NCBI GenBank assembly: GCA_003139975.1
Contig: PLHN01000287.1
Location: forward strand, 1-5,234
Length of the DNA stretch: 5,234 bases
DNA from: Acidobacteriaceae bacterium
GTDB taxonomy: Bacteria > Acidobacteriota > Terriglobia > Terriglobales > Acidobacteriaceae
Direction of reading: 5' to 3'
The position numbers were made by a program, and so were the translations under genes. The notes below the pieces were generated by a model. That model was not told where the DNA came from and made no database searches. It worked only from the letters and a program-made list of their open reading frames with translations. This document shows, piece after piece, positions 1 to 5,234 of the stretch (position 1 is its first letter; each line of letters begins with the position of its first letter).

Positions 1-87
1 GTCGAGGCGCTGCTTCTTCGCCTGCAAATTCATTTCTTCGAGTTCGTCGTACGGGATGGAAAGAAAATTTCGCAGTTCAGTAGACAT
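1..87 (-). CDS. N-terminal fragment of an unidentified protein (possibly glutamine synthetase family)
   Basis: The first 29 codons of a minus-strand gene run off the left edge. The start is the ATG whose complement is at 85-87. An AAGGAG ribosome-binding site (complement of 92-97) lies 4 nt upstream, which supports the start well. The peptide begins MSTELRNFLSIPYDELEEMN and continues as a charged, probably helical segment with no signal peptide or membrane helix, so a cytoplasmic protein is likely. No catalytic motif falls inside the fragment. From memory, N-termini like this precede a glutamine synthetase-family protein in some Acidobacteriota, but 29 residues cannot establish that. The gene is divergent from the 73-aa membrane protein gene and shares the palindrome-rich spacer with it. 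I am sure of the reading frame and unsure of the identity. Confidence 0.7.
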   Translation of the reverse strand, partial: MSTELRNFLSIPYDELEEMNLQAKKQRLD

Positions 88-131
88 GGTTCTCCTTAAT
101 GTTGGCCGGTACGCAAGCGCGGTTTGAATGC

Positions 132-206
132 CTGGGGATAACCAGATAGGCTATCGCGTGCCGGGCACTCGCGCCAAATAAAATTTATTTATGCCAGCGA
201 TTGGCA
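132..206. promoter_or_regulatory. Cluster of five short perfect palindromes in a divergent intergenic region
   Basis: Five inverted repeats lie almost end to end: CTGG-N6-CCAG (132-145), GATAG-G-CTATC (145-155), GTGCC-G-GGCAC (158-168), AAATAAA-A-TTTATTT (176-190) and TGCCA-N5-TGGCA (192-206). Three of them have a single central base, which suits a protein-bound DNA operator better than an RNA hairpin. The AT-only arm at 176-190 stands out from its GC-rich surroundings. The cluster sits between two divergently transcribed genes, where operators and promoters are expected. The palindromes are read directly from the sequence. Their regulatory role is inference. Confidence 0.45.
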
Positions 207-234
207 GCGGGCAGGCTCGAACCAGCTGCAATTT

Positions 235-253
235 CGAGGCGCTATAATCCTCG
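235..253 (+). promoter_or_regulatory. Probable -10 box (TATAAT, 243-248) inside an inverted repeat
   Basis: A perfect TATAAT lies at 243-248. Its last base is 10 nt before the ATG at 258, so transcription would begin at about 254-258 and the mRNA would be leaderless or nearly so. No good TTGACA lies 16-18 bp upstream; the nearest candidate is a poor TCGAAC at 218-223 with a 19-bp gap. The -10 box is enclosed by a CGAGG (235-239) and CCTCG (249-253) inverted repeat, a layout that would suit a repressor site over the promoter. The motif is seen directly; promoter activity is inferred. Confidence 0.5.
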
Positions 254-257
254 GGCA

Positions 258-479
258 ATGAAAAAGCACAGTTGGAGGGCAGTGATCGAGATCGGGTTCA
301 TTGTCTTCCTGTTTTATTCCAATCTGCTGATGGGCGAGTTTGAACGCTCGGGAATGGGACTGAAGAAGGGCCTGAGTTGGGCGCTCTTGGACATTTTCAC
401 GATGTCCAATTTTGAGATCGCGGCGGTTGCAGCGGTGATTGGCTACATTCTCGTCGAATTTCTGCGGACGAAATTCTGA
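258..479 (+). CDS. Small membrane protein, two predicted helices, function unknown
   Basis: This is a 73-residue protein. Two hydrophobic stretches, at about residues 8-26 (AVIEIGFIVFLFYSNLLMG) and 53-69 (EIAAVAAVIGYILVEFL), suggest two transmembrane helices joined by a charged loop (residues 27-40, with E, R and K). The short N-terminus and the C-terminus (FLRTKF) are basic. By the positive-inside rule both ends may be cytoplasmic, with the loop outside, but the loop is itself charged, so topology is uncertain. The frame stays open upstream to a TTG at 201. I chose the ATG at 258 because protein-like sequence starts there and a TATAAT box lies just upstream. No Shine-Dalgarno is visible, which fits a leaderless message. 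I recognise no named family; similar short proteins seem to occur in Acidobacteriota, from memory only. Confidence 0.7.
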   Translation: MKKHSWRAVIEIGFIVFLFYSNLLMGEFERSGMGLKKGLSWALLDIFTMSNFEIAAVAAVIGYILVEFLRTKF

Positions 480-548
480 AGGCAAACTTCCCCGGAAACA
501 GAGAGCCACAACCAGCTTCCAAAATCCTTCTTCTCCGGTTTCTGCCGG

Positions 549-570
549 TTCTCGCCGTGCCTCTGTGACC
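549..570 (+). repeat. Possible diverged intergenic repeat, copy A
   Basis: The segment contains CCGTG-C-CTCTGTG (555-567). This closely matches the CCGTG-TA-CTCTGTG core that copy C (2905-2934) shows on the minus strand, and it shares GTGCCTC with copy B (2096-2121). It lies in the 182-bp gap upstream of glnA. The match is short, so chance similarity is possible. Confidence 0.25.
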
Positions 571-577
571 CCGGTCA

Positions 578-604
578 TTGACCCCCTGTATGGCCTCTTA
601 TAGG
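578..604 (+). promoter_or_regulatory. Candidate sigma-70 promoter for glnA
   Basis: TTGACC (578-583, five of six consensus bases) is followed after 15 bp by TATAGG (599-604, four of six). The 15-bp spacing is shorter than the usual 16-18 bp. The site would give a leader of roughly 50 nt before the glnA ATG. It is the best match in the gap, but no stronger than might occur by chance. Confidence 0.3.
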
Positions 605-661
605 CTGGCACGTTCTCATACTTGGGTTCTCCGGAATCCTTAAGCGAAGAGGTTTCTATAA

Positions 662-2071
<1,410 letters not shown>

Positions 2072-2077
2072 TACGGC

Positions 2078-2094
2078 ATCGGGTGATCCGATTT
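2078..2094 (+). terminator. Weak hairpin just after glnA, possible terminator or attenuator
   Basis: ATCGG (2078-2082), a 5-nt loop and CCGAT (2088-2092) form a perfect 5-bp stem beginning 6 nt after the glnA stop codon, followed only by TTT. The stem and T-run are both short for an efficient intrinsic terminator, so read-through into the next gene is likely. The pairing is seen directly; the function is a guess. Confidence 0.25.
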
Positions 2095-2095
2095 C

Positions 2096-2121
2096 CCTCG
2101 GCGGCTCGGTGCCTCGGCGGT
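2096..2121 (+). repeat. CCTCGGCGG direct repeats; possible diverged intergenic repeat, copy B
   Basis: CCTCGGCGG occurs at 2096-2104 and again at 2112-2120, with a partial CTCGGTG between them (2105-2111). The array therefore reads as two full units and one short unit. It resembles a GC-shifted version of the CTCTGTG-type units in copies A and C. It lies just upstream of the Cys-cluster gene, while copy C lies just downstream in the opposite orientation. The direct repeat is certain; membership of a wider repeat family is inferred. Confidence 0.4.
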
Positions 2122-2142
2122 GATTCAATTCATGAAATAATC

Positions 2143-2160
2143 GGGCTTTGAGGAAAGCCC
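2143..2160 (+). promoter_or_regulatory. Hairpin with the Shine-Dalgarno in its loop, before the Cys-cluster gene
   Basis: GGGCTTT (2143-2149) and AAAGCCC (2154-2160) form a perfect 7-bp stem around the tetraloop GAGG (2150-2153). That loop is the core of the ribosome-binding site GAGGA for the GTG at 2162, which starts one base beyond the stem. The stem therefore abuts the start codon and holds the Shine-Dalgarno in a constrained loop, so its folding could tune translation. No T-run follows, so it is not a typical terminator. The structure is seen directly; control of translation is inferred. Confidence 0.5.
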
Positions 2161-2161
2161 T

Positions 2162-2857
2162 GTGAGCTGTCCCCTTTGCCAGGAACGGAAGGAAAAACGG
2201 TTCTGTCCAGCTGTGCATGGGAAAATCTGCGCGCAATGCTGCGGCGAACAGCGCGAGGTGACGCTCGATTGCCCGAGCGACTGTACGTATCTTTTGCAGT
2301 CACGAGCCCAGTCGCGGCAGCCGGCTCAGCAGCATGACACGGCGGGCGCACACGGCGGCTTCGATCGCGATGCGCTTTTCCCCGAAGTCGAGATTGCCGA
2401 GCAGTTCCTCTATGAGCGCGAGCACCTGATCGTTGGGCTCAGCTACGCGCTTGCCAAAAGCGCGCGCGCCGGGCGCTCCCTTGACGGGCATACGCTCAAC
2501 GACCGCGATCTGATCGCCGCGCTCACTTCGCTAGCCAAAAGCTACCAGACGCTGGTCAAGTCGAGCCTGATTTACGAACAGCCCAGCGCGAACCTGACCC
2601 ACCAGCAGATTGCCCGGGAAGTTGCCACCATGGTGAAGGAGTTTCGCGAAGCCGAAGAAAAGCATTTGGGCTATTCGCGGTTGCGCGACTCCGAGGTTTT
2701 ACAGGCGCTGGTATTTCTGCTGCGCATGGGAGTGGCGCGCACGTCGGGGCGTCCTAAGTCGCGTGCCTACGTCGATTTTCTTTTTGCGCAGTTTCCTGAG
2801 TCGCAGTCGGCAATGGCCGCGCCGGAGAGCCCGGGCAGCGGGCTCATCATTCCGTAA
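2162..2857 (+). CDS. Uncharacterised protein with an N-terminal cysteine cluster (probable zinc-binding)
   Basis: This is a 231-residue protein. The first 44 residues carry eight cysteines: C3 and C6 (CPLC), C15, C23, C26 and C27 (CAQCC), C37 and C41 (CPSDC). The CxxC pairs suggest a small zinc ribbon or a double-site zinc fold. A linker (about 46-70) rich in Q, A, S and G follows. The rest, to about residue 208, looks mostly helical and charged (EIAEQFLYEREHLIVGLSYA, then a region with many E, K and R residues near 145-175), without membrane segments. An in-frame stop (TAA at 2138-2140) leaves the GTG at 2162 as the only start that keeps the first CxxC. GAGGA at 2150-2154 is 7 nt upstream. 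I recall similar cysteine patterns in Acidobacteriota hypothetical proteins but know of no assigned function. It may be co-transcribed with glnA. Confidence 0.85.
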   Translation: MSCPLCQERKEKRFCPAVHGKICAQCCGEQREVTLDCPSDCTYLLQSRAQSRQPAQQHDTAGAHGGFDRDALFPEVEIAEQFLYEREHLIVGLSYALAKSARAGRSLDGHTLNDRDLIAALTSLAKSYQTLVKSSLIYEQPSANLTHQQIAREVATMVKEFREAEEKHLGYSRLRDSEVLQALVFLLRMGVARTSGRPKSRAYVDFLFAQFPESQSAMAAPESPGSGLIIP

Positions 2858-2904
2858 TCGCGATACCCTGAGGCAAGGCCGATTAACTGCGGGCAAAACG
2901 CACT

Positions 2905-2934
2905 AACCACAGAGTACACGGAGGAACACGGGGG
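2905..2934 (-). repeat. Possible diverged intergenic repeat, copy C (tandem CAC-G-AGGA units)
   Basis: On the plus strand this reads as three imperfect units: CACAGAGTA (2908-2916), CACGGAGGAA (2917-2926) and CACGGGGGAA (2927-2936, running two bases past the marked end). The minus strand gives CCGTG-TA-CTCTGTGGTT. From memory, CACAGAG...CACGGAGG-type sequences recur between genes in many environmental bacterial genomes, but I cannot confirm that here. The element lies in the 95-bp gap between two convergent genes. Confidence 0.45.
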
Positions 2935-2952
2935 AATGCCTGGCAATTGCGG

Positions 2953-3453
2953 TCAGGTCTTCGCGCCGCGGCTGGATGGCTCGTCCAACCGGCGCACGGT
3001 TTCGCCCGGTGGGAGCGCGGCCAGGAGTTCGCGCGCCGTTTTCCCGAGAATGGGATGGCGGGCGGCGGGCGCGATTTCCGCCAGCGGCTCAAGCACAAAC
3101 CGGCGCAGGTGCATGGACGGGTGCGGGATCGTCAGTCCGGGCTCGTCGACGACTCGGTCGCCAAAGAGCACGATGTCGATGTCGATTTTGCGGGGGCCTT
3201 TGTCGCGTGTCCGCTGCCGTCCCATGGACGCTTCGATCGATAACGCCAGATTCAGCAATCCGCGCGGTGTCTTCTCGGTTTCGATTGCGAGAACGCAGTT
3301 CAGAAACCAGGGCTGGTCGGAGACGTCCACTGGTTGCGTTTCGTAGAAAGCGGAAAGCGCGCGCGCCGGACCGGCTACTTCCAATCGGACGATGGCGTTG
3401 CGCAAATTGGCGGCGCGGTCTCCGAGGTTCGAGCCGAGCGAAAGATACGCCAT
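2953..3453 (-). CDS. folK: 2-amino-4-hydroxy-6-hydroxymethyldihydropteridine diphosphokinase (HPPK)
   Basis: HPPK transfers pyrophosphate from ATP to 6-hydroxymethyl-7,8-dihydropterin, the step before dihydropteroate synthase in folate synthesis. The 166-residue product has the family start (YLSLGSNLGDR, residues 3-13), then FYETQPV (36-42) and DQPWFLN (46-52). The signature RQRTRDKGPRKIDIDI (79-94) holds D91 and D93, the expected magnesium ligands. IPHPSMHLRRFVLEPLAEIAP follows. The frame stays open 32 codons further upstream (to 3549), but those residues resemble no HPPK. The ATG whose complement is at 3451-3453 fits the family N-terminus, with a modest AGGTG site (complement of 3460-3464) 6 nt before it. 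The gene is convergent with the Cys-cluster gene and divergent from the PilZ gene, so it appears to be transcribed alone. No other folate gene is in the window. Confidence 0.95.
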   Translation of the reverse strand: MAYLSLGSNLGDRAANLRNAIVRLEVAGPARALSAFYETQPVDVSDQPWFLNCVLAIETEKTPRGLLNLALSIEASMGRQRTRDKGPRKIDIDIVLFGDRVVDEPGLTIPHPSMHLRRFVLEPLAEIAPAARHPILGKTARELLAALPPGETVRRLDEPSSRGAKT

Positions 3454-3592
3454 TTCGGACACCTGGCTAGTGTCGCGGTAAACGTCTGGCGAATCCACAG
3501 GAAATTGCTGCAGTCTGTATCCCGCTGATTCCCGTGGTAGTTGCCGCATCCGGAAGCGGGCTGCTTTTGTCTGACATGACCGGAGGAACTCC

Positions 3593-3613
3593 CTTACCTG
3601 GTACCTACGTAAG
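3593..3613. promoter_or_regulatory. Nested dyad in the folK/PilZ divergent spacer, possible operator
   Basis: CTTAC (3593-3597) and GTAAG (3609-3613) form an inverted repeat with an 11-bp spacer. The palindrome GGTACC (3600-3605) sits almost at its centre. The dyad ends 38 bp before the PilZ-protein ATG in a 198-bp region that must hold promoters for both divergent genes. No convincing -35/-10 pair was found in this spacer. The symmetry is seen directly; the operator role is speculative. Confidence 0.3.
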
Positions 3614-3651
3614 TTTCCGCCTGCCAGCTTGACCGCTACTATGGAAGCTCT

Positions 3652-4368
3652 ATGAACCTGGAGTCCCTTCTCGTCAGCCAGGACGCCGCTCTAGTCGGAG
3701 TGTTGCGCCCGACGCTGGAGAAAATTTCGGTGAATGTCATGGTTTGCTCGGAGACTGGGAGCGGCGGCGAATCGCTTGCCAAACGCAAATTCGATGCCGT
3801 GATCATCGACTGCGACGATCTGCCAGACGGTTTCAGAATGCTCCAGGGGCTGCGCCAAACGCAGAGCAATTCCCAGTCGGTGGCTTTCGCCGTGCTGAAC
3901 GGGAAGACGACCACGCAGGAAGCTTTCAAGTCGGGCGCCAATTTCGTTCTACAGAAACCGCTCACGCCGCTGCATGCCACGCGCTGCTTTCATGCCGCGC
4001 TCAATTTTATGATCCGCGAGCGGCGCCGCTACTATCGCTATCCGATCGAGATGCCGGTGCACGTGAGCATTGCCAAAGTCGGGGAAGTCAAAGCGAATTC
4101 CACCAACTTGAGCGAAAGCGGCATTGCCCTGCGCGTCACCTCAAAGCTAGAGAAGGACATGACAGTCGGACTCCGCTTCACACTGCCGACGACAAGCATC
4201 TCGCTTGAACTCAAGGGCCAGATTGCCTGGGCCGACGGTTCCGGCCATGCCGGTATTCATTTCGTGGAGGTTCCGCAAACGTCGCAATACCAGCTGGAAA
4301 AATGGCTGACCGACCGCTTGCAGAGTGAGATGCCTCCAAAACTGCAGGGCTACGCATCGCTCGTCTAG
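3652..4368 (+). CDS. Receiver-like domain plus PilZ domain protein (probable cyclic-di-GMP effector)
   Basis: This is a 238-residue cytoplasmic protein. Residues 1-118 resemble a response-regulator receiver: D53 ends the strand FDAVIID where the phospho-acceptor normally lies, and K102-P103 (LQKPL) matches the conserved Lys. However, the usual acidic pair after strand 1 is replaced by SQD (9-11), and the Ser/Thr after strand 4 appears to be Asn (VLNGK, N83). Phosphorylation may therefore be lost or altered. Residues 124-222 form a PilZ domain with both cyclic-di-GMP motifs: RRYYR (125-129, RxxxR) and NLSESG (152-157, NxSxxG). GQIAWADGSGHAGIHFVEV (189-207) is the typical later PilZ strand pair. 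GGAAG (3643-3647) lies 4 nt before the ATG. PilZ proteins usually turn cyclic-di-GMP levels into changes in motility, polysaccharide or surface behaviour; the target here cannot be read from the neighbours. Confidence 0.9.
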   Translation: MNLESLLVSQDAALVGVLRPTLEKISVNVMVCSETGSGGESLAKRKFDAVIIDCDDLPDGFRMLQGLRQTQSNSQSVAFAVLNGKTTTQEAFKSGANFVLQKPLTPLHATRCFHAALNFMIRERRRYYRYPIEMPVHVSIAKVGEVKANSTNLSESGIALRVTSKLEKDMTVGLRFTLPTTSISLELKGQIAWADGSGHAGIHFVEVPQTSQYQLEKWLTDRLQSEMPPKLQGYASLV

Positions 4369-4511
4369 TCACCCTCCTGCGTTTCCCGCTCCCCCTTTCA
4401 CAAACCGAGCCAGCGCAATCGCAATCACACGCATCCGCCTGGTGACTTGCGCTTACCTCCGGGTATGGCAATCTAACTTGAGTTTGCGAACGACTCTTTG
4501 TGAGCCCAGCC

Positions 4512-4739
4512 ATGATTACTTTGGAAGAGAAGATTGCCCGGACCGAGCGCTTGCTGCGCCGGCTAGAAGAGGACCAGCCTTACTTGCGAGCGCGGCTTTC
4601 GGCGCTGGGAGCCGAACATCGCGAGAGCGCGCATGCCTATGCCGAACGGGTGCGGGTGGAAGCCGAGGCCGAACTGCAGCGCTTACAGGCGGAACGCGCG
4701 CCGACACTGGAGTGGACTGCGCCGCAACCGGCGGATTGA
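4512..4739 (+). CDS. Small charged helical protein, function unknown
   Basis: This is a 75-residue soluble protein. Residues 4-62 are very rich in Glu, Arg, Leu and Ala. Two helical stretches (4-22 and about 25-62), separated by P23, could form a short coiled coil or helical hairpin. The C-terminal tail (63-75) is proline-rich and probably unstructured. No signal peptide, membrane segment or catalytic motif is visible. Third codon positions are GC-rich, as in neighbouring genes, which supports real coding. A GTG at 4500 would add four residues. I prefer the ATG at 4512, with GTGAG (4500-4504) as a weak ribosome site 7 nt upstream, though the choice is not secure. The stop codon is one base from the convergent lpxC stop. 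I do not recognise the family. Confidence 0.6.
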   Translation: MITLEEKIARTERLLRRLEEDQPYLRARLSALGAEHRESAHAYAERVRVEAEAELQRLQAERAPTLEWTAPQPAD

Positions 4740-4740
4740 G

Positions 4741-5234
4741 TTAAGCGCTGACGCTGACTGCCGACGCCGCGACTGGTGCGTACTTCGCGTCTTCCATCGT
4801 GGTTTCTTCCCACAACGAGCGGTCGCGCAGAATACGCGAGACGAGCGCAGTATGCATGGCATGGCCAGCGCGGTCGGCAACCACTGCCCCCAGAATCTGC
4901 TTGCCGATTAGCGCCAGGTCGCCGATCAGGTCGAGCACCTTGTGGCGCACAAACTCATCCGGGAAGCGGAGCGGGGGATTTTCGATGCCCTGCTCGGTCA
5001 ACACAATGCAGTTCTCGCGGGAAGCGCCGCGGATCAGGCCCATGTCGCGCATAGCCTGCTCGTCCTGCCGGGAACCGAAAGTGCGCGCCGGCGCGATCTC
5101 CTCGAGATAGCTGCCGTTGGTGAGGGGCGCGCGAAATGTCTGCTTGCCGATCTGGGGATGGGGGAAGTTGATCGAATAAGAGACGGAATACGCGTCGTCG
5201 GGGTAGACAGCGATAAACTTGTCGCCCTCGCGCA
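4741..5234 (-). CDS. lpxC: UDP-3-O-acyl-N-acetylglucosamine deacetylase, C-terminal part
   Basis: LpxC removes the acetyl group from UDP-3-O-acyl-GlcNAc, the committed zinc-dependent step of lipid A synthesis. The last 163 complete codons are present; the start lies beyond the right edge. Counting from the first whole codon, the fragment shows YSINFPHPQIGKQ (19-31), ARTFGSRQDEQAMRDMGLIRGAS (49-71) and FVRHKVLDLIGDL (94-106). H97 and D101 in that last motif are the expected zinc ligands, and H124 in RAGHAMH (121-127) is the expected catalytic His. The 27-residue spacing from H97 to H124 equals the H238-H265 spacing in the E. coli enzyme. About 28 residues after the conserved core form an Ala/Val/Ser-rich tail ending ASAVSVSA. 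A C-terminal tail controls LpxC turnover by FtsH in E. coli; whether that applies here is unknown. No sign of disruption. Confidence 0.96.
   Translation of the reverse strand, partial: REGDKFIAVYPDDAYSVSYSINFPHPQIGKQTFRAPLTNGSYLEEIAPARTFGSRQDEQAMRDMGLIRGASRENCIVLTEQGIENPPLRFPDEFVRHKVLDLIGDLALIGKQILGAVVADRAGHAMHTALVSRILRDRSLWEETTMEDAKYAPVAASAVSVSA

Noticed and set aside
211..226. tRNA T-arm-like GGTTCGAGCC on the minus strand
   Set aside because: The flanking bases do not form the 5-bp T stem, and no anticodon arm or acceptor stem can be found around it.
201..257. Upstream TTG start for the 73-aa membrane protein
   Set aside because: It would run the coding region through the TATAAT box and one arm of a palindrome and add a non-hydrophobic Arg/Pro-rich segment. 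The ATG at 258 is more economical.
478..490. GAAG-N5-CTTC hairpin at the end of the 73-aa gene as a terminator
   Set aside because: The stem is only 4 bp and is followed by CCCC rather than a T-run.
189..611. Open frame of 140 codons on the minus strand across the small membrane protein gene
   Set aside because: The product has no coherent hydrophobic or domain pattern and overlaps the better-supported plus-strand gene and two intergenic regions.
605..620. Sigma-54 promoter upstream of glnA
   Set aside because: CTGGCACG at 605-612 matches the -24 element perfectly, but the -12 position reads CATA (617-620), lacking the near-invariant GC at 619-620.
3454..3549. N-terminal extension of FolK by 32 residues
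   Set aside because: HPPK proteins begin close to the YLSLGSN strand; the extension resembles no family sequence, and the internal ATG has its own AGGTG site.
3576..3632. 18-codon open frame upstream of the PilZ gene as a leader peptide
   Set aside because: It has no ribosome-binding site before its ATG, no run of regulatory codons, and no terminator or antiterminator pair after it.
3629..3642. TTGACC (3629-3634) and TACTAT (3637-3642) as a promoter pair for the PilZ gene
   Set aside because: They lie only 2 bp apart and cannot act as -35 and -10 of one promoter; neither has a good partner at the right distance.

Overview
The window looks like chromosomal DNA of a GC-rich Gram-negative bacterium. 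The lpxC end at the right edge implies a lipid A outer membrane. The gene mix (type I glutamine synthetase, a Cys-rich 'CPxC...CCG...CPxDC' protein, folK, a receiver-like/PilZ protein and lpxC) recalls Acidobacteriota genomes. That placement is an inference from memory and was not tested by any search. I see no insertion sequence, phage gene, CRISPR array, tRNA or rRNA.

Layout from left to right: (1) a minus-strand gene cut by the left edge (1-87, first 29 codons only); (2) a 170-bp divergent intergenic region packed with short perfect palindromes and holding a consensus TATAAT; (3) a 73-aa two-helix membrane protein (258-479, +); (4) glnA, a complete 469-aa type I glutamine synthetase (662-2071, +); (5) a 231-aa protein with an N-terminal cysteine cluster (2162-2857, +), whose ribosome-binding site sits in the loop of a perfect hairpin; (6) folK on the minus strand (2953-3453), convergent with the previous gene; (7) a 198-bp divergent spacer; (8) a 238-aa protein with a degenerate receiver domain and a C-terminal PilZ domain (3652-4368, +); (9) a 75-aa charged helical protein (4512-4739, +), ending one base before (10) the C-terminal part of lpxC on the minus strand (4741-5234, running off the right edge).

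The genes do not form one pathway. They cover nitrogen assimilation (glnA), folate synthesis (folK), lipid A synthesis (lpxC) and probable cyclic-di-GMP response (the PilZ protein), plus three small or uncharacterised proteins. Only glnA and the Cys-cluster gene are placed so that they could share a transcript (90-bp gap, same strand).

No stretch over 300 bases lacks a gene. I found no convincing new multi-gene system. The points most worth checking are the palindrome cluster at 132-206, the near-leaderless promoter of the 73-aa gene, the hairpin-displayed ribosome-binding site at 2143-2160, and a possible family of diverged CTCTGTG/CACAGAG intergenic repeats.
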